In this document: in pieces, positions 23,041-36,578 of the stretch
How the letters are laid out: each line of letters begins with the position of its first letter
Position numbering within the stretch: position 1 is the first letter of the stretch
NCBI RefSeq assembly: GCF_000699445.3
Contig: NC_067198.1
Location: 8,244,801-8,308,800, forward strand
Source of the DNA: Schistosoma haematobium
Taxonomy: Eukaryota; Platyhelminthes; Trematoda; Strigeidida; Schistosomatidae
Length of the DNA stretch: 64,000 nucleotides
Direction of reading: 5' to 3'
Notes under the pieces: generated by a model
Database searches by the model: none
The model's input: the letters and a program-made list of their open reading frames with translations, nothing else
What the model was told of the DNA's origin: nothing
Position numbers and translations under genes: made by a program

Positions 23041-26000
23041 GCGGAAAGGAACTTCTTTCTAGCTGTTACTGTAATTCAAATCTATTGCATATTATTCATA
23101 GTGTTAAAGACTTCATTATGACTACACGATGCAGTTACTGAATAGTAATAACATTCGAATACCATGTAGCAGCGAGTATTTATCAGATTCTCACAGGATG
23201 CCAATTGTGGCAAAAAAAGCCCAATAACAATATCTACGGATGTACAAGCAAGCGATATAGCCGACAGATTTTTTCATAAACTGCAAATATACCTTGATGA
23301 CAAGTGATGACTACCACGAAGACTATTTTGAATAGAGCTTACTGCATATTACCTCCAAATATCTAACATTCTTCTTATATATCTGCAAACATTTTATTGA
23401 TCAGTTATTGTGTACAAAATATGTCACGAGCAAAAATTTCAAATAACTAAGGGGGTGGATGGTATTTTTATCTTTATTCACCATGTATGGTCTCTGAGAA
23501 CGGCATCTGCCGTGATATAACCACTATATTTTGAAGAATAAATAAAAGTATATCCGATATTCGTGCTTTAAACATTTGAATCTCATCAAAAATCTTGGAT
23601 TTCCTATGTTTTGTACATATTTTAGTGGAACATAATAGCTTTTTATCAATACAGAACATTCGGAATGGTTAACCACTTTAGAATTCAATAAAAGTCGATT
23701 GATTTAGGCCTGCGACATGTATTACCAATGGTAATGGATGAAGGTTGCGAATTATGGCGAACTGGCTGAAATCATACACACAAACCATTGGATGCTAACA
23801 TCGTCGCAAAAGTGTAACGTGCAACTAGATCTTGAAATTTGGTAGTGCAACTGATTTCCACATTTGAAAAGCATCATTTTAGAACAAATCAGCTATGCAG
23901 TTTATTCTGGTGTTCTGTAATTGTCAACTTCAAGTCATTTAATGATGCAAATACTGCGTCTTTAATTTATTATCGCATACCTGAATGTGGCATATAGTGA
24001 GAAAATAATATTGCTGAAGTTTTGCTCCAAATCCAATCACGAACAATTCACGCCATTTGACAACATCCCTATGTTGAAACTATGATTTTTTATTTGTTGA
24101 AATTTAAATCAAATTTAAAGCAATACTAGAAGTGTCATAAATATGGCTTATTGAAATCAAATTAATAATGGGAGAATTATACAGATACTTCAATTTAAAT
24201 CAAAGAACGGAAATGTATTGGAAAATTATTCATAGAAGGTTGCTATACAAAATAAAGCTTGGCTCATTGGTGACAAGAGAACCTATACTTTAGTTTCTAC
24301 ATAACTGGAATCTTTCAACAGTTGTAAATTTTTGCTTAAATGGTTTCAATGTTCTTTCAGGCTGAATATTTTGCAGTAGTTAAGCTCAAAGTATATTCAT
24401 TTAATATTGATTTTATGCAATTATTTAAACATCCTACCTGCCTAATATTGTCTATGAAAACGGGTGAGTTGAATAAAAGCATAATAATCCACATACTGTG
24501 AATTCATATACACTTTTATGAACAACCAATTGTATACGAACTAACGATAATAGTGAACCAAACTTTGCATATCAAAGTTCAAACCTATGTCGTTTTGACT
24601 GGAAACCAATGACTATAAACTAGAACTAACCGTCCAGTTTTAAAAAAAGTTGAATTATGACGAGCTAACGGTAAAGTTTAGAAAAAAACACGTTATTTGA
24701 TCCAAATAATCCTGGAGATAAATGGTCAAGGTTTACACCTTGAGATATAAAGCAAGTATTCAGTATTCCTTGATTGTGCTCTAAATAATCCTCATTTGTA
24801 CTGATAACACAATATGAAAACAAATAAGTTCTCCTTGAAGTATGTTGTTTTGATTAAGTTTGTGTAAACAGAATTATTTTCAGTCTGAACTGGATTGGAT
24901 TAAATTTAATCCATAGGGTTTATATGTAATATGTAATATATATACGTATAATATATAGTAGTAATCTGTAGAATAGGTATACAAACTTTTATACCTGTAT
25001 TTGCTAACGATTGTGCATGGCTGTAAGAAATCAATGCACACACGTATTAGCCAATGAATGTCTGTGTACAAATGGCAAGTAATAAGCTATTTTGATGACT
25101 GTACCTGTGTTGGCTTACTTTATATAGGTTGCACTATTGCCTGTACGTAAATGTGTACATGTCTAGATTTAATACACTAAAGTAAACATGATCGTCTAAC
25201 AAGAAGCCGGCCGGCCGGCCGGTTGCTTTCGTTTACCGGTTAGATATGATCACTATTTACAGGCAGAGGTTGCCTAAATGTCTGCTTATTTTCTGATATA
25301 AGTCTGTCACGGATTATTTAAAGGAACGAGTGAAATTTATTGTTAACAAGAACTTGTTTTCTTTATAATCATTTAATTACAAATATATTTGATAACCTTC
25401 TTTTTGATTTTTAAGCAAATAAGGACGAACATCTATGTATTGCAGTCACAAAGGATACATTTCAATATTCAACGCTTGAAGCATACCGTTGATATCGATG
25501 TTCAATGATAACTAAAGAATAATTACTCAAAATTAAAAAAATTTCACCAAACTATTAATAATCTTTGTAAACGATCTTTAGATTATTATTCTATATGAAT
25601 TATCTAGAATCTGTAATATTATAGTAAACAAAAATATTATCTCTTCGCCACATTTTAAGAATATCACCATTAAAAACAAATGAGTAATTACGTACAGCTG
25701 GCTATACACAAAAAAAACAAGAAAACAAAACAAAAAATGAGTTGATGAAATAAATAAAACTATAGAATGATCATAGAAACCTTTTTCTTTAAATAAAATA
25801 CAAGTGAATGAAATTCATGCACATGACTAAATCACATGGAGACTTATCAATCTGTCTATCAGTTACTTCAAATTCTCAGTTTACTTCATACAACTTTATT
25901 GACAATCTCTAATTATATTTTGCATAGTTGTATTGCCATTAATCATCCATTTGAAAGTACCATTCATTTTTAACACTGAAATTCTTTGTTTATTTCTTTT

Positions 26001-26331
26001 TGAATTTAAAAACAATGTTATTCACACGTATTGTGAACAATCTTTCCGGAAATAAAAATATAACCGTGTATAAATACTACTATGCTTAAGGACAATTTAT
26101 TAATTAATTCGTTACTTAGAAAATAAACAGTCAAATTATTTACAGCTGATCATCCAATTATTTTGAGCTTTTTTGATTTCTCCTTCCATCATATGGATGC
26201 ATAGAATCAGTTCAAGAAATACATTGACATTTTTTACTAACTATTACCTCCATCAGTTTTACAATTCATTATCATAATTGTTGAGAAGAAAACGTCTAAT
26301 TTGAGCTGAGAATATTTGTTTTTTTAACATT
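23041..26331. other. Upstream region of the ADAMTS-like gene, no gene seen
   Basis: AT-rich. Contains the (CCGG)4 tract at 25,207. The promoter and any 5' noncoding exon of the protease gene would be in this stretch; I cannot locate them. Confidence 0.4.
25207..25222. repeat. (CCGG)4 tract
   Basis: Four perfect CCGG units in very AT-rich surroundings, followed 13 bp later by ACCGGT. Self-complementary. Confidence 0.9.
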
Positions 26332-26728
26332 ATGATGAAGTACTGTTGGCTTTATAGGAATATTTTACATTTCTTTTGTTTTTCGCAATTATCCACAAAA
26401 ATTGCATCTATCACAACCCTCCTAACGTACACGGTGTTGACACTAACCAATAACTGTATACATTTAGAATATTTACGTAGAGACTTCAAAACATTTCAAT
26501 ATCCATTTTACAATAGCAATCAAATCATCAATCTGTCACAATCGTATAACATGGTAGAATTTTGTATAAATCCTGTAAAAGTAGTAGAATATTTTCAACT
26601 AGAGCATTCTGATATTATATGTAAAACTGAAGGTATCGATAATGCGACTAAATGGAGGAATACTCAATATTTACTTTCACAAAATAATTACTTAATTAAT
26701 TCAAATTATGATTGCAATAATTTTCAAG
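26332..26728 (+). CDS. ADAMTS-like gene, exon 1 (start codon)
   Basis: Two adjacent ATGs (26,332 and 26,335). The exon encodes a hydrophobic N-terminus with LLTYTVLTL and the first part of the propeptide, and ends TTTTCAAG before donor GTAAGT. Phase 1 out. An upstream exon cannot be excluded. Confidence 0.7.
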
Positions 26729-29700
26729 GTAAGTTATTTGTTTGTGTTAAATATCCCATCACTGCTCAATATTATGAAGTATTGTAGTATGTAGCAACTC
26801 ATATTTCTATGTTAATGATGCTATCTAGATAATATGTACTACAATTTTCTAGAGCACGGTGCAGCTAAATACATGTGTTTTATCAATTCACTACACTGTG
26901 GTTAAAATATATATCTATTTGAATCAAATGCATTCGTACTCAAATTCCTTACTTATTGTTGGTCACTCACACTAGTATTCAGTATTGTCATCGTTTTATT
27001 TGTTAAACAATTAATGACAGTGCTTAACTGTAATATACTTTATTTGCCGAAATTAGGTTTGCAAGCCGAAACATTTTATGAGCAGCCAGAACGGTTATCT
27101 TTATTTGCAGCTAACAATGGAGGCCGAGTTGAAACTGGTGTTGTGATGTTTATTTGGTTGCGGATTCATTGTTAACTATTGTATGATCATGCGTTTGTTC
27201 AAACATAAAATTTTAGATCAATTTATTACAATATTAACCAGTGATTCTAACGAAATTCACTTAAATGTTGAATAATGAGGTCTGATAGTAATCCGTCCGA
27301 AAGCGATTAAGTGCATCAAACTACTAATCGAATGTTACATATATATATATTGCTTTTATATATGTATCCGTCGTATGTAGATTCATTTAAATCAGAATTG
27401 ATTGACTGCATTTGTGAAAAAGACCTAGTTATTTATTACGCAATCGTATTCGAATAGCAGAAGTACACATCTATTTCTAGATAGATATCCATTTTATTCT
27501 TACACACATAACCAGATGTTTATATTTGCGTATAATCTAAAAGAATATAAAGTGAATAACCCTTATTGATTATTTTACAATTACAAGAACTAGTTTGTTG
27601 CATGCATTAGTTTATCTAGTCAGTTTCCTTTATTTTAAATTTAATCATCACCCTGGAAAAAACCTAGATATAAATATGAATATATTTCTATATAGTTACT
27701 AATTATTTGAAAGTATATGCAAAGACAAGTAGGTATGCTTAAATAAAAGCATGTAGGCTTTTGCGATACGTTATTTTACAAGCATAAATATATAGAAAAA
27801 TGCAAACTAGAAAAAATGTACATGAAACATACAGAAAATTACCTTGCGTACAAACTAACTATCAAAAATATCATAAGTTAATTTATAGTCAATGTAAGAT
27901 GTTAACTTTAAAAAATTATGCAAAGTTAATGCATTGCGACTCTGTTGAGAAAGCTAATTAAATTTATAAAGAATGGAAATCGGTTTTTCATACGAAATTC
28001 TAATCCGACTTGTGATGATTCTGATAATACTGTTATTGATATTTTAACTGAATTTTGATTAGTCTTTGTTAGAATATGTGGAAGCTGTGCCGATTGCCTT
28101 GATATAGACATTATGACAAGTTTTTATATAATAAATGGAATATGGCTGGGGTCAGAAAGCAGGGTACTCATTTCGTCTCATTCGGGTCTCGTCAGCTGGG
28201 TGTGGCTGTATCATAGTGTTGATTTTTATTACGGTATTTGAATGGGGTGGCTGTCACTTCACATATCAGTGAGTTATCTACTTAGCTACTGAATCCAGAT
28301 AACAATTTATTTGTGCAACGGATATGAATTCTAGTTTTATCTGTACTGGTTTCGATTATCCCAAAATTAAGAGTGATAATCCGAATCACATACATTTCAA
28401 ATAATGGTTTTTGTAAAACCATAAACGCCGGAATCCAAGTACACTAAACCGGGTTTCGAAAGAGACAAACTGTAAACCATCTTTTCTAAGATTAAAGATA
28501 ATTTTAATTTTCAAAACGTCTATCCAGAAACGAGAAATAATATTTAAATATTCACTTGAGAACCTTACAATCCAGTATGAACCGAAAAATGTAATCCTGG
28601 ATATCAGTAAAATATGATCAGATCACTTTGTGTGTACGAAATGTTTTCTGACGTAGAAAGAATAAAAAGCTATTGCTTCACGTATTTTTGATGTGTATGA
28701 ATTTGTTCTGCCAATTATACCTATGAAATATTTGGGAATCGATCATCCCTCATGAAAAACTAGCTGAGAAACAGTAAGATAATTCTAAAAAGAATAGTGT
28801 AATTGAAATATATCTACAATGATGCAGTATGAAAATCATGCTAATATTCATATTGCTTCCACCTTTCACATTTAAACAGCAGTGCACTGATAACTAAAAA
28901 GTAATATTATGATAAACATGAAGACGATGCTTTGAGTAAATTTACCTATGAAGTTTCTAATTCCTTCAGAACCTTCGGTGCATTTCACACAATTAGTATC
29001 CATTCATGGTTATTAGATATCACTATAGTGTACTGAATCCCAGCAATTATACAAAAAGTGAATTCTCTGACACTTTATTATTACTTTTGTTGGAGGTTTC
29101 ATTTATAAGCGTCCTTTATCACCAGCTAACATTGTCTACAGTACAACTGAAAACTAAGGAGCACTGGATATCCAAGTGAATGCCAAATCAGTTGAACCGT
29201 TTACAACAAAATCTCGTTATTCTGGGTTCAGAAAAATTGTCAAAGCCATGTGGGTGCATATTGTTCAAGTATTTCGTTCTAAAATGAAACGATGTTTTCG
29301 AAACCCTGTTATTTTTAATTTCTATTCCAATGGATCTCAATATATGACACAAACATTCTACAAACCCACTCATCGATTTAAACATTCTTCTTATTGAATA
29401 AAAAGCAATTCGCATGATAAATGATTAACATCATAACGACTGCTATAACATGTAACAGGTTCTAACTACTTTTTTTCTATCAATAGAATGTACCTTAAAT
29501 TTATAAGTCAAATAACGAAAAGGTCAAATGCTTATTTATATCATTAATAACCTAAACGAAAAAATTTCCAAAAATATTTATTATTTCTATCATTATTATT
29601 ACAATCAATATTATAAGAATGAAATATTCTAAATAAGTTCTGTAAAAAATAATTAAACAGACATAAATTTTATTGAGATCATTCATCGAGCTAAATTTGG

Positions 29701-32700
29701 TAATTATTTAAGACCGGGAAGGGCTGTACATCCATTTACGCCTAGCTTCAGACTCTTTTCTAGTACACAACCATAACTTTGATCAAATTCAGTATCTTAC
29801 TCCTCGTGTTTGCGAACGTTCAACTTCTAGACCACTGAGACAATATATATTTCATTGCATCGTAATTAGCTTTTTGATGAACTATTACAAATAACAAACG
29901 TAATACTAGTTTTACATTATAGAATCTCTTGTTTTCAAAGTGCGTTTACTTTCAGCCCCTAAAAACTGAATAAATTATGTGATATTACATGAAAACGTAG
30001 AAGTTTTAGTGCCAATTTTGTTGTTAACAATTTTTATTTTGTTTGAGAAAGAGGCCTGAATAAATTATATGATCATTCAATCATTGATAACTTTTATACA
30101 CACTATATTCAATTTTTTTAATACCCCTTCATTTATTCTATCCACATTTAATCCACTGCAAAAGCTGGTACCTATCTGAACATAGTAGCTAGGTGGATAA
30201 CACTATGGAGTTTAAAGTGAAAGGTACTGGCTTCGAGTCTAGGAGTGAACATCAAATCTGAGATGCAGATACATCCAGCTTACATGTTTCAAATAGGAAA
30301 AGACGCACGTCCTGGATTCCACTGCTAGCCACCATCACCGCATATCTATTTATGTTGCGAAAGAGAACTAAATTACTGAATGTGTTGTAAAAATTAAATT
30401 CACATTATTATAACCATGAAAACCATTTTTATGGTGACCAGATGTTTACTTATAGGAATCCCGCAATCTGATACATACATACATGATTAAAATTACTGAG
30501 TCATGATTGAAAAATTTACATTTTTGGTCCTAGTTAATTTATCACGATGGTGAGTAAGCCAACTCTGCTTGGCTTCGCTTCTTATTGTGAATGTCTTCAA
30601 ACGAAACTTGTATTTGGCTTCTTATTAACGTCGTCACATGAACGAGATTAGCCTATGTAATAAATGTAGTTAAATAGAAGATTTATGTTTATAAAATATT
30701 CCGACGTTTATCCAAATCGGAGTCAGATTAGTGGGCCACAAAACTGTAAATATACATTTAATGAGATCAGAAATAGACTTGATTTTTCAAAACCCTTAAT
30801 CAATATGTTTTATTCTTGATAGTAAATTACATTAAAAGATCATCAGTTTAATGATCTATTAGTTATTCAATTAATATATATATATATATATATATATATG
30901 AATATGATGGATTTTCATTACGAAGTTAACAAATGAATGTGATTTTGTTTTCATATGAATACAATTTGGATTGACATTAATCTTATACAAATATGCCGGT
31001 TACAAACTTAACGTTGTTTTCATTAGTCTTGTTTACATGAGTTGTAATGGTTAATATCTCCTTGAAAATCCATATTCAGTTGGCATTCTCTGGCTGATAC
31101 TTTTCTTAAACTTTAGAAATGAATGTAAACAAAAGCTTTCTCATAGCTGTAATGAAATTGAATAAAATTACATTCCAAGTTCATCATTTGATACAGTTAC
31201 CATTGTCACTAGTATGTGATACGCAAAAGCTGAGTCAAAAAATTCAGTTGTTAGTGCGACTGACTAACAAAAGATTAAACATTTCATTTTAATTATACTC
31301 TAACACATTCCACCCATAGTAAGGTAAATTACAAGTACTTGATAAAATAAAAAATGACTAGCTATTATTAACGTGTAATAAAATAGATGTAAAAATTCCC
31401 AGTACAAGATTCTTAATAGAACTTTTCAAATTTAGAATCAGTATGTAGAAAATATAAATAAAGTGAAAACGTATACATAGTACATAAGCGTGTGGTTATG
31501 CACCCGTTCTTCAGGGTTCGACAAATGTACCATGTACATCATTTTCAGGGATTTAATGTGATTTTTATCTGCTTATTATCAGGCATTTTGGGATACTTCA
31601 CACTCACTTGTTAATAGCAGACAGATGCAAATAACTTCAGATACTCAAAATAATATTTCCAGTAAAAATTACACAAAATTACTCAAAAGCAAAATTCATA
31701 AAGCCAGTGGATGCTGTACATTAATTTAACCTTGGAAAACGGATGGACAACTTCACATTTATCTATAATTAAAAAGATTTTAGAAGAAATTCTACGAGAT
31801 TTTGAATTGATAGTCTATTAAAGGGAACGTATCAGTCTGTTGTTTAGCTCTTTATTGCCGGATCACAGTTGAGAAATCAGAGGATAACATTAGAGCAAAT
31901 TTGTGTTTATTTAAGACTTTGGAAATTTGTTCAATTATGATTTCATTATAGTAAAATTCAGCTTTCTGTCTAACGAAAAGTTTGCACTTTATTAATCTGA
32001 TGTACATGTATTCACATATATACATTTACGCAACAATTTCCCACTTGTTACCATAACAATAACACCTGTAAATACATTTATACAATTTAATTATACAGAT
32101 ACTGTAATTTTATTGAATATAATAAGATAAAAATCAATTTCACAGAGAATCAAATTGTACTTTACATGGTGTTATCTTTTTTTATATTGAATATGTAAGC
32201 AGTACACATATGTATAATTAAAATTTATTAACTGGAAAATATACCAGGTTGAAATGGAAGTAAAAATATCTTCAAGTTACTACAAGTCTTTATTGGTCAA
32301 AAAAGTTTGTGCATGTATAATAATTGTACTGTAAATAGGATTTTGATAGCGGGTAATTATAGCAGATGAGGTCAAAAGTAAAGTGCAATTATTACAAACT
32401 TAGTAATTGCCTGATAACTATGTGACCTAACTGTTTACCGAAGTTTAATTTCATGTTACTTACTATGTTAATATAAGATACAACTTGATTTTCAATCTCT
32501 GTCAATTCGTATGAAATTATGTAGGCAAATGATATCATACTCTTGGAGTTTTCTAACGTTGATATAAATTTTTAAGCATACAAATAAGTTGTATCTACAG
32601 AATATATGGGGTGTGGTCAGCGGTTATATTCACGGTTCACGTATCGTTTTATTTAATACTCGTCGAATGAATGTACCGTCATCCCAGTTTTGATGCTCAC

Positions 32701-35700
32701 GCTGGAACTCAAACCAAATACTTTTCATATTAGACGCCACATCATTACTAACTTACTTGGTGAATATGAAATTTATATTATTAAGTCATTTCTGTTCAAA
32801 TAAATGATGTAAATAACATTTTCAGATTCGTGATCAGATCTGGATGTACTACACATTAAAAACAAACCTGAATGATAAATTAACTTTTGTTGGTAGCATT
32901 CTAAACACAAATTATTTTCATTAAACTACTATTAAAAACCTTTGCCGATAGAATTTGCAGGACAAAAGGAGTTTCAAATAATAATCTACTGAAGGAAATC
33001 ATGAGATCACGTTCATTTAAATGTATAATAAATTCATTCAAACGGTATATATATAGGGTTTTTAAATCTTAGCTGATAACTTTATTGTACCATGAATATC
33101 AGACAATTCTCTATATATTTTGACAATTCTCACCAATAAATCACAGGTTTAATTTGTCAATTTTTATTTGAGTAGGAGTTTTGTGCTAATTTGATAGTCA
33201 ACACTTAAATCATACAATCTTGTTTTATCCTACTGGCAATTCTATGCTACTTATAAACATATCGAATTAATATGAAATTTTTAATCATTCTCTTTAATCA
33301 AATTAACCATTTGCGATTTGCACATTTATGTTTCATTTGCTTACTGGTCATTTAACATCTACAATTCTCAGCTTTACCAACTTGAGTTGAAAGCATTTTT
33401 GTATTCTCTGTTTTAATGATCATTTAGTTTTATGTCATTGAAATGTTAACCATTAGGGTGAATATTAATTTACTGTCTACACAAATCAATACAGTCCTTC
33501 AACAGATAAACATGATGCTTCGTCAAGTACACGTTTTCTAGCTAATATAATTCCTTCGAACTACTTGATTCATTTTCATGCAGGCGTAAAAGTATGTCAA
33601 TTTGTTAGCATACATCGTAACCAATGTCAATTCAACAGTTCTATGGTGAATGAATATGAAATACAGTATAAAATATTAACATGCTGAATATAAATTCAAG
33701 CAATGTATGGCTATGGCGGATACAAGAAGTATTATGAAATATTCCAATTCAATATATTAAGTGACTTAATGATACTATAAAGGCATGTGCTAGATAAGTC
33801 ATGTGTATTTAGTTGTAAACTAAGATATTCATGAATTACATGTTAGTTATCAGGGAGAATTTATTTTTAAGATTATACTTTAGATAAACAGTAGATAGGT
33901 AGTAGACATTTTAAGGTGTATGTTCTAATTTACAGCATACATTAATAATGATAATAATGAAGGCTATTTTTTGATGCCATATGTTTCCTCAGTAGAAAAT
34001 AAACAATGTTTCAGCGAATTTATCTTTTATCTTTTGCTAACCTGTGAATATTTAAAAATATCAATGTATAAAGCAACATTTTAACAGTGGTTAGATACCA
34101 TTCATGTTCTGCAATTATTTTCTGCCTGTTTTACTTCTAAACTTTTTTCACAGAAAAATGTATCTGATATGTGAATTCTTTTTCAAGCGGCTGTTATTAC
34201 ACTAAGAAGTAGTGAAATGGTGATGTAAGGCAACTATCAAAATAGTTCTTCTTGATGCTCGAAGTAAATAGCTTAGTGATAGGTTGTAGTCTTCTTATAA
34301 CAGCTCGTAATTTGGAAATTTGTGACATTATATACACAGTTGGCTATTAGGTGCTCCCAGAAGATTGAAGTGGCTGCTCAGTGTCAATCAATATAGCACA
34401 TGGAATTGTCTGAATATTAAACTAATGACATCGAAAACAACTGAACTCATTATTGTGTAGCGAAACTAAATGTTTCAACTTTGTCCAGTAAATTCAGAGA
34501 TATGTATCAAAATATCTATTTCAAGATTATTTATTGTAGAAATTTCTGAATTTCCAGTTGTTGATAATGATAAAGGTTGTGATTGAACAGTCTCTATGTT
34601 GTAAACTGGATATGCTCATTCTGAAACTTTCTGTTAGTCAATAATCAACTGTAGAATAAATTCTTTTTCAATAGGAAGGATTTCAATGCATATTATGAAT
34701 ACCTCATCAAATTGTTTAAATATTATAAACTTTTGACTTGTTATGTCTATTTATTTTTTGTTTACAAGTAGTGCATTTTTGACAGGTTATTATTATTGTT
34801 ATTCCTTATTCCATTGATATTTTTATATCGGTATGATGTTTTTTCTTGCTGCTGTTTGGATTATTTCATGGAAAGAAACATTTGAGGAAATAAATAACAA
34901 AATGAACTGTTTTTGAACTTCAGAATGTTCCTGAAAAAAAGTAAAATAAGTAGGTTTATTTTAGTCTAGAAGAATATCATAGTATCATGTAACTGGTTTG
35001 CTTTTAGAAAAGCGATAATATATCTAACTTGTTTAAATAATACTACTAATAATTAATGTAAATACATATATGGTCAAAAAATTATATTATTTGTGGTCAT
35101 CTGAGCATATTACGTTTTCTGCTTGTTGATTTATCTGTTTAGAATTGTGTAAGGACGTTAATTAATTTGTAAACCTTTATATTCTACCGTTATTTATGCT
35201 AAAGTCTGTAATTAACAGGTCTGTACTGATATCCATATACTTCTATTGAACTTCCTCGATAGTTATATTACGTTATATGTTATATGTTGGTTAGCAATAT
35301 AACCTAGGATGCACGTTTAGTCCTGTTCTGGAATAATGAACTAGACTTAGCTGATCACCAGTGGTAATATTCATATTGGGACGCAAAATCAGTATCTTTC
35401 GCCTTAGAGCGTTATTCACTAAATTATCATGTTTAAATAGTCACAAACTTTTTAAATGACTATGAACTTAATTTTTAAGAATGTATAATTCTTCGTTGTT
35501 AATATTAGCATATGTACAACCTGAACGGATTGTGTTAACGATGTCATTTAGTTACAAACTTTTTCACGGTTTATTGCATATAAGTCGAAAAAATGAACAT
35601 TTGTAATTCACTTCCAAACTAAAATGTTGTCAGTTCAAATGAAGAAATAAACAATGATCATTTAAAATAACAGGAACAAATAAAATTTCGTTATAAAAAT

Positions 35701-36536
35701 AGATGCTACTTACTACTGGATTTTACGAGTAGTAATTGTAAATCAATAGAAATTAGATTATACTAAATAACTAATATGACAAGAAATTCCATTGATTTAC
35801 TTATTACGAATTTTATTCAACATTACATTCGTTTTGTGAGGATTACTCAATGTAGTATTTCCTTACCTTTCTCGTATGATATTTTATTCTGTATATTATA
35901 CGATATTCTTTTATTAAAAGTTAACATCAACTATACTCAGCATATGATTTGTTATAATTATAAGGATTTTTTATATACCTGATTTTAATGTAATTATTTA
36001 TCAAAAAATGTGTGGATGAATTAATATAAAAATGAGTGTATTTTCGACTAGACTAGTCGTGGTTGTTCATACTTCTGGCTGATTGTGGGTTATATTTCCC
36101 TCTTCCGAACTTGGACTTCTCTCTCTCTACTTAGCGGGCCTGGGACGCGTTGGAATAGCTAGCTTATCTGTCATTATGTCACAGTGTCTTTGTTCCGTTC
36201 TCAGATTAAGTGAACTCATAATCGCTTCAGGACTTTTCCAATAACATCATTTAATAATCAGTGAGGTTTCAATATAGAAAATGCCGCTGACAGTATTAAA
36301 AACTCAGTCCAAAGATTTTTGTACATAGTCCAAGCATTGATAAGGAGCCTCAAATCAGGAATAAGTATCTGTCCGACGTATCTTACTCTCCACTAATTGT
36401 CTGTTTGAAGTCAGTTCACGATACAAGTTGAATAAAAATCAACAATTCAGGTATTATTGTCTAATATTACATTTTATAACATATTGCCGAATGTCATTTT
36501 TTCAGTAATAACCGACTAACGATGAATTAACTAGAT

Positions 36537-36578
<42 letters not shown>

